Origin: Hungatella sp.
Lineage (GTDB): Bacteria > Bacillota > Clostridia > Lachnospirales > Lachnospiraceae
Direction: 5' to 3'
NCBI GenBank assembly: GCA_022796015.1
Contig: JAAWHU010000010.1
Coordinates: 1 to 63,945, forward strand
DNA: 63,945 nucleotides
The notes below the pieces were generated by a model. It searched no databases, was not told where the DNA came from, and worked only from the letters and a program-made list of their open reading frames with translations. A program made the position numbers and the translations under genes. Below are positions 17,481-27,651 of this stretch, one piece after another. Within the stretch, counting starts at the first letter, position 1. Each line of letters opens with the position of its first letter.

Positions 17481-18644
17481 ATGAAATTTTGGGGTTATCA
17501 GAGACCGGATGGAAAGGTCGGCATCAGAAATCATGTGTTAATACTGCCTGCAAGTATCTGTGCATCAGACACAACCAGGATTATTGCCTCCCAGGTGGAG
17601 GGCGCCATCTCATTTAATAATCAAAACGGATGTTCCCAGGTGCCGCCGGACATGAAGCTTACTATGGATATTTTGGCAGGCTACGCCGCTAATCCCAATA
17701 TCTATGGGACCGTGGTGGTGTCCTTAGGATGTGAAGGATGCCAGATGGACCTGGTGACCGAGGCCATCCGCCAGAGAACCAATAAGCCTTTAAAGACCCT
17801 GATTATCCAGCAGGAGGGCGGAACCATAAAAACCGTGGAAAAGGGAGTGCGCTATGCCCAGGAGATGGTGCAGGAGGCAGCTCTTTTGAGGAGAGAAGAG
17901 TTTCCGTTATCCAAGCTGATCCTGGGGACCAACTGCGGGGGAAGCGACCCCTCCTCCGGCTTAGGTTCCAATCCCTTAGTAGGCTCTTTAAGCGACCGGC
18001 TGGTGAACATGGGCGCCACCTCCGTGCTGTGCGAGACCACTGAATTTTTAGGGGCAGAGCACATTCTGGCCCGCCGCGCCGCAAGCAAAGAGGTTCACGA
18101 TAAAATTTACGAGATTGTGTACCGCTATGAGGAATCCTTAAAGATGATCGGTGAGGAGATCCGCAGCGGCAACCCCTCCCCAGGCAATATTGCAGGAGGG
18201 CTGACTACCTTGGAGGAGAAGTCCCTGGGATGTATCCACAAGGGAGGGGAAAGCCCCATTAACGCCGTATACGAATATGCGGAGCCCATGAAGACCGGCC
18301 ACGGCCTGGTTATTATGGATACCCCCAGCAACGACGCTGCTTCCGTGGCAGGACTTATCGCCGGAGGGTGCCAGCTGGTAGTCTTTACAACAGGCCTTGG
18401 AACTCCCACAGGGAATGCCGTGGCTCCGGTGATGAAGATTACGGCCAACAAAAATACCTACAAGACCATGAAGGATAATCTGGATTTTGATGCCAGCCAT
18501 GTGATCTACGGCCCTGAAACCTTAGAGGAGATTACCGACGATTTCCTGAACCAGGTCATTGATGTCTGCAACGGAAAATTAGTAAAAGCAGAAGCCTTAG
18601 GCTACATTGAGACAGCCATTTCCAGGGCCTGCAATTATATGTAA
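17481..18644 (+). CDS. UxaA-family sugar-acid dehydratase, large subunit
   Basis: 387 residues corresponding to the catalytic C-terminal part of altronate dehydratase / galactarate dehydratase. The start region GYQRPDGKVGIRNHVLI, the GCEGCQ cysteines, the LGTNCGGSD motif and the VVFTTGLGTPTGNAVAPV segment are all present. The frame opens at 17448 overlapping the SAF gene, but the ATG at 17481 follows a GAAAGGAAGGAAG box. It pairs with the SAF subunit. The exact acid (altronate, galactarate, or another hexonate) is not decided by sequence. Confidence 0.9.
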   Translation: MKFWGYQRPDGKVGIRNHVLILPASICASDTTRIIASQVEGAISFNNQNGCSQVPPDMKLTMDILAGYAANPNIYGTVVVSLGCEGCQMDLVTEAIRQRTNKPLKTLIIQQEGGTIKTVEKGVRYAQEMVQEAALLRREEFPLSKLILGTNCGGSDPSSGLGSNPLVGSLSDRLVNMGATSVLCETTEFLGAEHILARRAASKEVHDKIYEIVYRYEESLKMIGEEIRSGNPSPGNIAGGLTTLEEKSLGCIHKGGESPINAVYEYAEPMKTGHGLVIMDTPSNDAASVAGLIAGGCQLVVFTTGLGTPTGNAVAPVMKITANKNTYKTMKDNLDFDASHVIYGPETLEEITDDFLNQVIDVCNGKLVKAEALGYIETAISRACNYM

Positions 18645-18658
18645 GAAGGAGGAGCGAC

Positions 18659-19546
18659 ATGAGCGCAGAATATATTTGTCCCGTTCTCACTGCCTTTAAG
18701 GAGGATGGAAGCGTGGATATGGAGGCCATGAAGGCCCTGTTTGATCACCTGATCCACGGCGGCATGGATGGAATTGCCATTATGGGCAGTTCCGGTGAGT
18801 TTTACAGCATGACTCTTAAGGAAGCAGGAGAATTTGCCAGGGCGTCTCTTGACTACCTGAAGGGAAAGATTCCGGTTTACATAGGAACGGGACGTCTGAC
18901 TCTGGAGGAGACTGTCCAGCTGTCCTCCATGGCTCTGGAATGGGGGGCAGAGGGCGTGATGATCGTAGGCCCCTATTACATAGGAGCAGATAAGGAAGGG
19001 ATCTATGCCTATTATGATCAAGTGGCCGGGCAGGTTAAGGGAAATATGATCCTGTATAATTATCCGGATCGTACCGGTTATGACATCACTCCTGATATTG
19101 TGCTGCGCTTGTTAAAGAAACACAAGAATATTGTGGGCTTTAAGGACACCATGCCGGCTCCGTCACATACCAGAGAGCTGATCCGCAGCGTGAAGCCCCT
19201 ATATCCGGAGTTCAGGATTTATTCCGGCTTTGACGATAACTTTATCCATGTGCTGTTAAGCGGAGGAAACGGCTGTATTGCCGCCTTGTCCAATGTGCGC
19301 CCGGAGCTGTGCGCTCAGTGGAGGGATGCGTGGAAAAAGGGAGATCTAAAGAAGGTAATGGCTATCCAGGGCATCATTGACGGGCTCATGGACTTTTATA
19401 AAATCTCCACTCCCTTTATGCCTGCCATGAAATACGCGCTCCAGAAAATGGGCCTTCCCATATCCGCCGGCTGCAGATTGCCTGCGCTTCCAGCAAGTAA
19501 GGAACAGAGGCGGGAAGTGGACAGAATGCTTGAGGAATCTCTGTAA
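18659..19546 (+). CDS. DapA-family aldolase, probably 2-keto-3-deoxy acid aldolase
   Basis: 295-residue class I aldolase. Schiff-base lysine K162 in GFKDT, catalytic tyrosine Y133 in LYNYP, and the phosphate/carboxylate loop GSSGE at 43-47 in place of GTTGE. The family includes dihydrodipicolinate synthase, N-acetylneuraminate lyase and KDG aldolases. Context argues for cleavage of a 2-keto-3-deoxy acid to pyruvate and an aldehyde: it is last in the dehydratase operon next to a KdgT permease and an IclR regulator. The ATG follows GAAGGAGGAG. Confidence 0.88.
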   Translation: MSAEYICPVLTAFKEDGSVDMEAMKALFDHLIHGGMDGIAIMGSSGEFYSMTLKEAGEFARASLDYLKGKIPVYIGTGRLTLEETVQLSSMALEWGAEGVMIVGPYYIGADKEGIYAYYDQVAGQVKGNMILYNYPDRTGYDITPDIVLRLLKKHKNIVGFKDTMPAPSHTRELIRSVKPLYPEFRIYSGFDDNFIHVLLSGGNGCIAALSNVRPELCAQWRDAWKKGDLKKVMAIQGIIDGLMDFYKISTPFMPAMKYALQKMGLPISAGCRLPALPASKEQRREVDRMLEESL

Positions 19547-19566
19547 GCTTATAGTGACAGGTACAA

Positions 19567-19617
19567 AAAACACCGTTTTTCTTATGGCTTTTATACCAGA
19601 AAAACGGTGTTTTCTTT
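19567..19617. terminator. Bidirectional terminator between aldolase and coiled-coil genes
   Basis: A perfect 16-bp stem (19567-19582 with 19598-19613) around a 15-nt loop. On the plus strand it is followed by CTTT, and on the minus strand by a run of six T. It serves the convergent genes ending at 19546 and 19616. Confidence 0.88.
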
Positions 19618-20347
19618 AAACGGATATATCAACGGACATGGCTCCTCCAAAGCCGCCGGACATATCTGCGCCGGACAGGATATCGCCTAGGGAGCCGCCG
19701 GCTGCCAGCTCCGGTGCAAAAGCCCCGGCTCCGGCCATGGAGGCCATGAGTTCGTTGGAGGCCTCTCTTCCATCCTGGGCCATCTCTTTGTCGGCATAAT
19801 TCTTCTCGTCCTTGCGGCGCTTTCTCCTCCGGGCCGTCAGTTCTTCACGAAGCTCCTTTTCCTTCTGGAGCTGAAGCTTCTTCAAAGCCTTCCGACGCTG
19901 TAGCTCCAGCTGCTCTTCCTTGCTTAAATGCTTCAGCTTTTTCTGGATGCGTTTAATGAGCTTTTCCATGCGCTTTACCTTCTGGGCAGCCTTTTTGGCT
20001 TCCTTGCTGTTGCTGGTGGACAAAGCGGCCATCTTTAGGTCGGTCAGGGCCCGCATGGCTTTGGAGTAGACCTGGAGTACATCCATCCGGGTCTCAGCCA
20101 TGGCCAGCTCCGAGGCCAGCTGTCCCACGGAATTATTGGATGAGGAAGAACTGGTCTTAAAGTTTCCGGAATCCTCCGATTTCTTTCCGGAAACAGAGGA
20201 TAAGGCCATGGTTTCGGATTCCTTGACATCGGAACTATCTTTTTTCTGAGACGTGTTTTTAGCCTTTCCGGAAGCCTTTGCAGAAGCAGAGGACCGGTAT
20301 GAGGCCTGATCCGTTTTGGTATACCGGTTATCAGCAGTAACTTTCAT
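19616..20347 (-). CDS. Charged coiled-coil protein, function unknown
   Basis: 243 residues, not recognised. The first 85 residues are Ser/Lys-rich and low in complexity. Residues about 85-180 form a long basic coiled coil (KKAAQKVKRMEKLIKRIQKKL and following). The tail is Gly/Ala/Met-rich and ends in a short beta-like segment. No signal peptide or membrane segment. ATG 20347 follows AAAGGGGG; a TTG two codons upstream is less likely. It is a single gene divergent from the glycosidase. The composition suggests a structural or nucleic-acid-associated protein; no function is claimed. Confidence 0.75.
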   Translation of the reverse strand: MKVTADNRYTKTDQASYRSSASAKASGKAKNTSQKKDSSDVKESETMALSSVSGKKSEDSGNFKTSSSSSNNSVGQLASELAMAETRMDVLQVYSKAMRALTDLKMAALSTSNSKEAKKAAQKVKRMEKLIKRIQKKLKHLSKEEQLELQRRKALKKLQLQKEKELREELTARRRKRRKDEKNYADKEMAQDGREASNELMASMAGAGAFAPELAAGGSLGDILSGADMSGGFGGAMSVDISV

Positions 20348-20444
20348 AAACAACCCCCTTTCTATGATGCACGGTCAATTTCCTATCAATTCCCTATAGT
20401 TATATATCGGCAAAATATGAGAAAATAAAATAGCATAATTTCCC

Positions 20445-20473
20445 TTTTCAAACAGAGAGAAAGCCTGTATAAT
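20445..20473 (+). promoter_or_regulatory. Promoter of the phospho-beta-glucosidase gene
   Basis: TTTTCA (20445-20450), 17-nt spacer, perfect TATAAT (20468-20473). Confidence 0.7.
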
Positions 20474-20486
20474 AAAAATTAGCTAA

Positions 20487-21929
<1,443 letters not shown>

Positions 21930-21945
21930 TACTGAAGCATGTTTC

Positions 21946-21985
21946 ATCCCGCACCAGAGCTGTATGGCTGGTGCGGGATTTTTTT
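21946..21985 (+). terminator. Terminator of the GH1 gene
   Basis: A 10-bp GC-rich stem (21948-21957 with 21968-21977), extended by AT pairs and followed by a run of seven T. Confidence 0.93.
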
Positions 21986-22030
21986 GGGGATTCCCATTAA
22001 GGACGGCCGGGGGTGAGAGAAAAAATATGG

Positions 22031-22059
22031 TTGAGATATGCGGCAGGAATGCGTATAAT
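22031..22059 (+). promoter_or_regulatory. Promoter of prmA-rsmE and probably the helicase cassette
   Basis: TTGAGA (22031-22036), 17-nt spacer, TATAAT (22054-22059). No terminator was seen between here and 31806, so this promoter probably drives prmA, rsmE and the three large cassette genes. Confidence 0.82.
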
Positions 22060-22111
22060 GATAGAAGCCTGATAAAAGTCTGAATGATCAAGATGAAGGA
22101 GAGCACAGCAT

Positions 22112-23068
22112 ATGAAGTGGAGCAAATTTACGCTGACCACCACCACGGAGGCGGTGGATTTGGTCAGCAGCCTGTTGGATGAGATCGGAATTGAGGGGAT
22201 CGAGATAGAGGATCATGTCCCTCTTACGGAGGCGGAGACAAAGGGGATGTTTATTGATATCCTGCCGGATCTGGGGCCGGACGATGGGGTGGCCAAGGTC
22301 AGCTTTTATCTGGAGGATTTGTCAGACCTGAGCCGGATTATGAAGGAGATCGAAGAGGGCCTTGAAGAATTGAGCCGGTTTGTGGACGTGGGGGAGAGGA
22401 CCATCACCTCCTCGGAGACAGAGGATAAGGACTGGATTAACAACTGGAAGGAGTACTTCAAGCCCTTTACGGTAGATGATATTCTCATTAAACCTACCTG
22501 GGAGGAGATTCCTGACCAGGATCAGGACAAGCTTTTGATTCAGATTGACCCGGGAACCGCCTTCGGCACAGGCCAGCACGAGACCACTCAGCTGTGTATC
22601 CGTCAGCTGAAGAAATATGTGACCCAGAAGGCCAGGATTCTCGACGTGGGAACGGGAAGCGGGATCCTTGGGATTACGGCCTTAAAGCTTGGGGCAGGGT
22701 GGGTCTTTGGGACAGACTTGGACGAGAATGCCATTGCGGCCGTGGGGGAGAATTTAGGTGCCAATCATATCGGCGCCGAGAGCTTTCAGGTGGTTCAGGG
22801 CAATATTATAGATGATAAAGCTGTTAAGGATCAGGCCGGGTACGGCTGTTATGACATTGCAGTGGCCAATATTCTGGCTCCGGTAATCATCATGCTTCAA
22901 AAGGAGATCCCTGCTCATCTGAAAAAGGGAGGAATCTTCATTACCTCGGGCATTATCAACACCAAGGAGGAGGCTGTGAAGGAGGCCATTTCGGCCAACA
23001 AAGAGCTGGAGATTGTGGAGACCACATACCAGGGCGAGTGGGTGTCTGTCACGGCCCGGAGAGTGTAG
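22112..23068 (+). CDS. prmA: Ribosomal protein L11 methyltransferase
   Basis: 318 residues. The N-terminal substrate-recognition region (WSKFTLTTTTEAVDLVSSLL) is followed by a class I SAM domain with GTAFGTGQHETT and motif I DVGTGSGILGI. It trimethylates lysines and the N-terminus of L11. The ATG has AAGGAGAG upstream. prmA followed by rsmE is a common Firmicutes pair. Confidence 0.96.
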   Translation: MKWSKFTLTTTTEAVDLVSSLLDEIGIEGIEIEDHVPLTEAETKGMFIDILPDLGPDDGVAKVSFYLEDLSDLSRIMKEIEEGLEELSRFVDVGERTITSSETEDKDWINNWKEYFKPFTVDDILIKPTWEEIPDQDQDKLLIQIDPGTAFGTGQHETTQLCIRQLKKYVTQKARILDVGTGSGILGITALKLGAGWVFGTDLDENAIAAVGENLGANHIGAESFQVVQGNIIDDKAVKDQAGYGCYDIAVANILAPVIIMLQKEIPAHLKKGGIFITSGIINTKEEAVKEAISANKELEIVETTYQGEWVSVTARRV

Positions 23069-23077
23069 GGGGAAGAC

Positions 23078-23848
23078 GTGTATCATTTTTTTGTGACAAA
23101 GGATCAGATCGGGCCTGACTATATTACCATAACCGGCGGGGATGTGAACCATATCCGCAATGTGCTGCGGATGAAGGCCGGGGAACAGGTTTCTGTAAGG
23201 GATGGGGAGACCAAGGGATATGTGTGCGAGATCGCCGAGATAAGGGGGGAGACGGTTACGGCCCGGATTCTCTGTGAGGAGGAGGATCAAAAGGAACTGC
23301 CGGCCCGCCTCCATCTGTTCCAGGGACTTCCCAAGAGCGATAAGATGGAGCTGATTATCCAGAAGGCCGTGGAGCTTGGGGTATACCAGGTGATTCCTGT
23401 GGTTACGAAACGAACCATAGTAAAGATGGATAAGAAAAAAGAAGAATCCCGTATCAAACGATGGAACTCCATTGCAGAAAGCGCGGCGAAGCAGTCGGGC
23501 CGGAACCGGATTCCAAGGGTAACAGGGATAATGTCCTTTGAGGAGGCCCTGGCCTTTGCAGAGCAGTTTCAGGTAAAAATGATTCCCTTTGAACATGCAG
23601 AGGGCATGGAGGCTGCCAAAAGGGAGATGGAGCGCATGGGGCCTGGGATGGATATCGGGATTTTCATAGGGCCGGAGGGCGGCTTTGAGGACGAGGAAGT
23701 GAGCCGGGCAGAAGCTGCCGGGGTTAAGGCCGTGTCTTTGGGACGCCGTATTCTTCGGACAGAGACAGCAGGACTTATGGTGCTCTCGGTGGCCGGGTAT
23801 CTGCTGGAGACAAAGGGAATGGGTACAGGAGGAGAAGGGGATGCTTGA
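23078..23848 (+). CDS. rsmE: 16S rRNA m3U1498 methyltransferase
   Basis: 256-residue SPOUT methyltransferase with an N-terminal PUA-like domain. The C-terminal knot motifs IGPEGGFEDEEV and LGRRILRTETAG are diagnostic. It starts with GTG at 23078, 9 nt after prmA, with an AGGGGGA box. Its final 8 bases overlap the start of the next gene, so the unknown cassette is translationally tied to this housekeeping gene. Confidence 0.96.
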   Translation: MYHFFVTKDQIGPDYITITGGDVNHIRNVLRMKAGEQVSVRDGETKGYVCEIAEIRGETVTARILCEEEDQKELPARLHLFQGLPKSDKMELIIQKAVELGVYQVIPVVTKRTIVKMDKKKEESRIKRWNSIAESAAKQSGRNRIPRVTGIMSFEEALAFAEQFQVKMIPFEHAEGMEAAKREMERMGPGMDIGIFIGPEGGFEDEEVSRAEAAGVKAVSLGRRILRTETAGLMVLSVAGYLLETKGMGTGGEGDA

Positions 23849-25433
23849 GGCAAAAAATGAGCAGTTGGGTAATTTTGGGTTTCTTTTAGACTTTAACCAG
23901 GATTTCCTCTTTGAGTTTGCACAGCTGGCGGAGAGTAATCTCTATGTGAACAAGAGGCTGTGCGCAGTGTACATAAGACAGCTGACAGAAAGCTTTTTTG
24001 ATACGGTTATTGACAGAGAGGGAATCGAGATCGGAAGGAAAAGCTTAACAGATGGCATGGACAACATGGCCTCCATAAGCGATAAGCAGAAGGCCATAGA
24101 CCGGTATTACAATGAAAGGGATGTCAGAAGGCCGGCATACGGAAAGCGGGCGTTTCCCAGATACCCCGGCTCGTCAAGGACAGCGTATTCACGGCTGGAG
24201 TGTCCCGAAGGCGAGGGGGACAACCGGGTGGCAGGAAGCCTGGTGGATCCGGAGAAAAAGACGCTGTATGTGTGGGATTTTATCAGGCGTCTGGGCAATG
24301 CAGGCTCTCACGCCGTGTTATCGGAGGACAACAAGCGATGGCTGGAAGAAAAATATATGATCGCCGCCCTGGAACAGCTGTGTTTTAGAATGGGGATTTA
24401 TTTTTATGGTGTCCACAATGAGGACAATAAGGCTGTCTACCGTCTGGAACGCTGTTCTCTGGCAAGCAGGATGGTCTTTTATCCCAAGGAAGATGGGAGA
24501 ATGATCTCTGTCCAGAGCCAGGGGATTCTTCCGGGATACGTGGAAAAAAAGTACTATACCGTAATGCCCAAATCCTATACATGGGAAGGGAAGCTGTACT
24601 GGGAGAATTATATCAACAAATATTTTATAATCAGGCGGTATGAGATAAGGGGAGAAAACAGCGTCAGGGACTATCTGCTCCAGAGCCAGAAGGCATATCT
24701 GATTCTTCAGCAGACAGGTAATCTGGAGGGGATTGCCTCCTATGCCGTACTGGCAGACCTAAGGAACAGCGCTAACTATTATGTGACCTCCTATGAGTTT
24801 GACACGGAGCCCCTGGAATTGTCTGCCGAAACCTTGCGGACATGCGGCGTCTATGACAGCCCGGCAAGGCTTATGGGGCTGTGCTTAAGGCTGATAAGGG
24901 TAATGATGAACCTAAGCGCCAATCATATATACCATAGGAATCTCACCCACAACAGCATAAAGCTGTGCAGGCTGGGACAGGGGGAATTTGAATTGAAAAT
25001 CATTGATTTTGAACTGGTTAAGCTCTATGAGAAGGAGGAGGAATTTTCTCAGGCTACCGTATATAAGTATGTCAATGAACAGACCCAGCTGATGAATGAA
25101 TCCAACATAAGACAGTACGGCGCTGTGGAGTGGGACGAGCACACGGAAGAATGGGAGTATGAGAGAGAACAAAAAAGGCGTACAGCTATGATTCTGCGCA
25201 ATCTGCTGTGCCCGGCACATTTTGATAACTCCCGGTCCTATAATGCGCCGGCCTCATGGGAAGAAATATGGGAACAGAAGGAGCTTAAGGCCCTTAAGGC
25301 CCTCTGCCCGCCCAAGGACCAGATATTGAAGCAATTATTTGACATATCAGACCGATTAATGAATGACAGCGGTTTTGGACTATCACAGGCTTATGGCCAG
25401 ATTGAGAGTGTGGAGAATGAATACAAAGGTTGA
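23841..25433 (+). CDS. DUF4145/HEPN-like plus degenerate protein kinase, cassette protein A
   Basis: 530 residues, not a named family. The N-terminal 190 residues are helical and contain RRLGNAGSHA at about 149-158, resembling the IRN-x-x-xH motif of DUF4145-type domains found at the N-terminus of restriction subunits. The C-terminal half resembles a Ser/Thr kinase: IYHRNLTHNSIKL (363-375) sits where HRDLKPxN should be, and D389-F390-E391 replaces DFG. The catalytic aspartate is Asn, so it is probably a pseudokinase. The ATG lies inside the rsmE end with an AGGAGG box. The next gene overlaps by 17 bases. It probably partners with the kinase-fused helicase two genes downstream. Confidence 0.72.
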   Translation: MLEAKNEQLGNFGFLLDFNQDFLFEFAQLAESNLYVNKRLCAVYIRQLTESFFDTVIDREGIEIGRKSLTDGMDNMASISDKQKAIDRYYNERDVRRPAYGKRAFPRYPGSSRTAYSRLECPEGEGDNRVAGSLVDPEKKTLYVWDFIRRLGNAGSHAVLSEDNKRWLEEKYMIAALEQLCFRMGIYFYGVHNEDNKAVYRLERCSLASRMVFYPKEDGRMISVQSQGILPGYVEKKYYTVMPKSYTWEGKLYWENYINKYFIIRRYEIRGENSVRDYLLQSQKAYLILQQTGNLEGIASYAVLADLRNSANYYVTSYEFDTEPLELSAETLRTCGVYDSPARLMGLCLRLIRVMMNLSANHIYHRNLTHNSIKLCRLGQGEFELKIIDFELVKLYEKEEEFSQATVYKYVNEQTQLMNESNIRQYGAVEWDEHTEEWEYEREQKRRTAMILRNLLCPAHFDNSRSYNAPASWEEIWEQKELKALKALCPPKDQILKQLFDISDRLMNDSGFGLSQAYGQIESVENEYKG

Positions 25434-27651
25434 CTATGAAGAGGCAAAAGAGATTGGGGCCCAGTGGGGGTATCATGAATTTACGGCATTGCAGGACATG
25501 GTGCTAAAGGACTGCGGCTGTATGGAGAATGCCAGGGAATTTATAACAGGGTCTACATCTTCCGGCAAGACCCTGATCCCCCTGATCTGTGTGAAGGCTG
25601 ACCAAAGGCGGTGTGAGAAGAAGGTAAAGCTTTTGTATATGGTTCCATACAGGGCCCTTGCCACCCAGAAGGCAAAAGAATTTGTACAAAAGTTTACCCG
25701 GGAAAGGGTCATTGTCTCCACAAGTGAATACTGTTCCGAAGATGCGAATGTGATGAATGGAAACTGTGATATCGCTATTGTTATTTATGAAAAGATATTT
25801 ATGTTTCTGTCCAATGACAAGAGATTCTTAGATCAGTATACCCATATTGTCTTTGATGAACTGGGAATCGTGGAGAACCCCGAGCGGGGGCTGAAGGTGG
25901 ACTTTATCCTGTATCGGGCATGCAGGTTTACAAAAAGCAATATTTATGTTCTGGCGACTCCGTATTTCAACTGGAACTATTATATTTCCTTATATTCGTT
26001 TCACAGGCATCAGGAGGAGTCCAGACCTGTACAGATCAAAAATACCATTATCAATTATACAAAGGGTGAAGTGGGACATGAATATGATGAGCAGGATGGC
26101 CTTATCTTTGACTTATGCGACAAGCACCGCAGGCTGGGGCACAAGATTCTCATTTTTGCCAACAGCAGAGCCCGTGTGCGGGATATTTCAAAAAAGCTCT
26201 ATCTGCATTTTGGAGGCAGCGATACCATAAACGCCGGGGAGGCGAAGCGGCAGTTTTTATCCAGGCTGGTTATGACTGAGGATGATTTGTACGGAATCAT
26301 GGACAGAGACGACTACCTGGCCTATGCCGCCGGTATCACCTATCACAACGCGTCTCTTCCGGAGGAAGTGAGGGAGTTAATCGAGGATGATTTTTTAAAC
26401 GATGACGGCTGTATAGACATTGTGGCGGCTACGGAAACCTTGGCATACGGTCTCAACAGCAACGTGGATATGGTGATTGTCACGGAGATGGAAAAGCCCA
26501 TTGGCAGGGGGGAAAAGAAATTCCTTACAGTCAACGAGTACGAGAATTATATCGGAAGGGCAGGGAGGCTGGGCAAGAAAACCATGGGATATACCTATAC
26601 CTTTGTGGAGCAGGCTCAGGATACCCGGTGGGAGGAATTAAAGGAAAAGATAAAAGATCCGGATGTTATGGAAAGCCAGTATAAGGGGATCTGGGAGACC
26701 GAGGAGTGTATCTTTCATCTGCTGAATTATTTTGACGACCCCCATGGAATCCAGCTTAGCCAGGTGTCGGAGGCTCTTGGCTCTTTCCCCTACAGTCATG
26801 AGGGGGAGGCCATTGACCTGGAACCTTCCGTCCGGGAATTGCGAAGCCGAAGGCTTATAAGGGAGAACTATGATGAGCTGGATGACAGCGTAAAGATAAA
26901 GGTAAGTAAAACAGGAAGGCGTGCTTTGGGATTTATTGTCAGTATGGATACTTATGACAGGCTGAACCGGGAGAGGAACCGGCTGTTTCACGCCGGGACT
27001 ATCTGTATCTTTGATTTTCTCTATGCCGTATGTCACTGTAAGGAGCTGCAGATCTCGGATTACTATCCTATTAGGGACAGTAAAAATTATCGGAGCCATC
27101 TCATAGAGTGGCTTGGCCGTCTGGAGGAAAAGGGAGATGTGTCAGGGCCATGCAGAAAAAGCATTACCACGAATCCCATGATTACTAAATTTAAGAATGA
27201 GAAGAACCGGTTCAGCCAAAGGGATTTTGCGGAGCTTCGGAAGGTACGCATGGCGGAGGCCATCTACATGTGGATAGAGTGTTATTCCGTAGAGGAGATT
27301 GAAAAACGATGTGGATTTAGTTATGGAATCATCAAAAAGATGGGGGAGAAGGCAAAGTACATAACCGATATCCTGTCAGCGGAGATTTCCATGACAAAGG
27401 ATGTAGGCGACCTGGAGATCATCCTGAAGCAGACAGGTCTTTCCCTTTACTACGGAGTAAAAAGAGAGCTGATACAAACTTTGAATCTTCTGGAACTGGA
27501 ACCTGTGGAGGGGAGACAGCTGCGGACCATTGGAAGAATCAAGAACATAAAAGAACACTATTCAAAGGCAAAGGCAGGAAGGCTTGAGATGCTTATGGCG
27601 CAGATCGCTTCTTTTCCTGATGAATATAAAGGATTGGCAGAGGGTGATTAA
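25417..27651 (+). CDS. Ski2-like superfamily 2 helicase, cassette protein B
   Basis: 744 residues. Walker A GSTSSGKT at 45-52, motif II DELG at 147-150 (not DEIH), motif III near LATP (179-182), motif IV ILIFANSRARV, motif V ATETLAYGLN and motif VI NYIGRAGRLG around 378-386. The C-terminal half has winged-helix and ratchet-like regions, including VEEIEKRCGFSYGIIKKMGEKA, as in Hel308/Ski2 proteins. It should be an ATP-dependent nucleic acid translocase; DNA or RNA is not decided. The frame opens at 25363, but the ATG at 25417 is most plausible, overlapping gene A by 17 bases. The stop abuts the start of gene C. It is clearly a paralogue of the helicase part of C. Confidence 0.82.
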   Translation: MNTKVDYEEAKEIGAQWGYHEFTALQDMVLKDCGCMENAREFITGSTSSGKTLIPLICVKADQRRCEKKVKLLYMVPYRALATQKAKEFVQKFTRERVIVSTSEYCSEDANVMNGNCDIAIVIYEKIFMFLSNDKRFLDQYTHIVFDELGIVENPERGLKVDFILYRACRFTKSNIYVLATPYFNWNYYISLYSFHRHQEESRPVQIKNTIINYTKGEVGHEYDEQDGLIFDLCDKHRRLGHKILIFANSRARVRDISKKLYLHFGGSDTINAGEAKRQFLSRLVMTEDDLYGIMDRDDYLAYAAGITYHNASLPEEVRELIEDDFLNDDGCIDIVAATETLAYGLNSNVDMVIVTEMEKPIGRGEKKFLTVNEYENYIGRAGRLGKKTMGYTYTFVEQAQDTRWEELKEKIKDPDVMESQYKGIWETEECIFHLLNYFDDPHGIQLSQVSEALGSFPYSHEGEAIDLEPSVRELRSRRLIRENYDELDDSVKIKVSKTGRRALGFIVSMDTYDRLNRERNRLFHAGTICIFDFLYAVCHCKELQISDYYPIRDSKNYRSHLIEWLGRLEEKGDVSGPCRKSITTNPMITKFKNEKNRFSQRDFAELRKVRMAEAIYMWIECYSVEEIEKRCGFSYGIIKKMGEKAKYITDILSAEISMTKDVGDLEIILKQTGLSLYYGVKRELIQTLNLLELEPVEGRQLRTIGRIKNIKEHYSKAKAGRLEMLMAQIASFPDEYKGLAEGD

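Noticed and set aside
22754-23596. Minus-strand frame of 280 codons
   Set aside because: Antisense to prmA and rsmE.
25363-25416. Longer start for helicase B
   Set aside because: The extra 18 residues lie fully inside gene A and have no ribosome site; ATG 25417 begins the conserved region.
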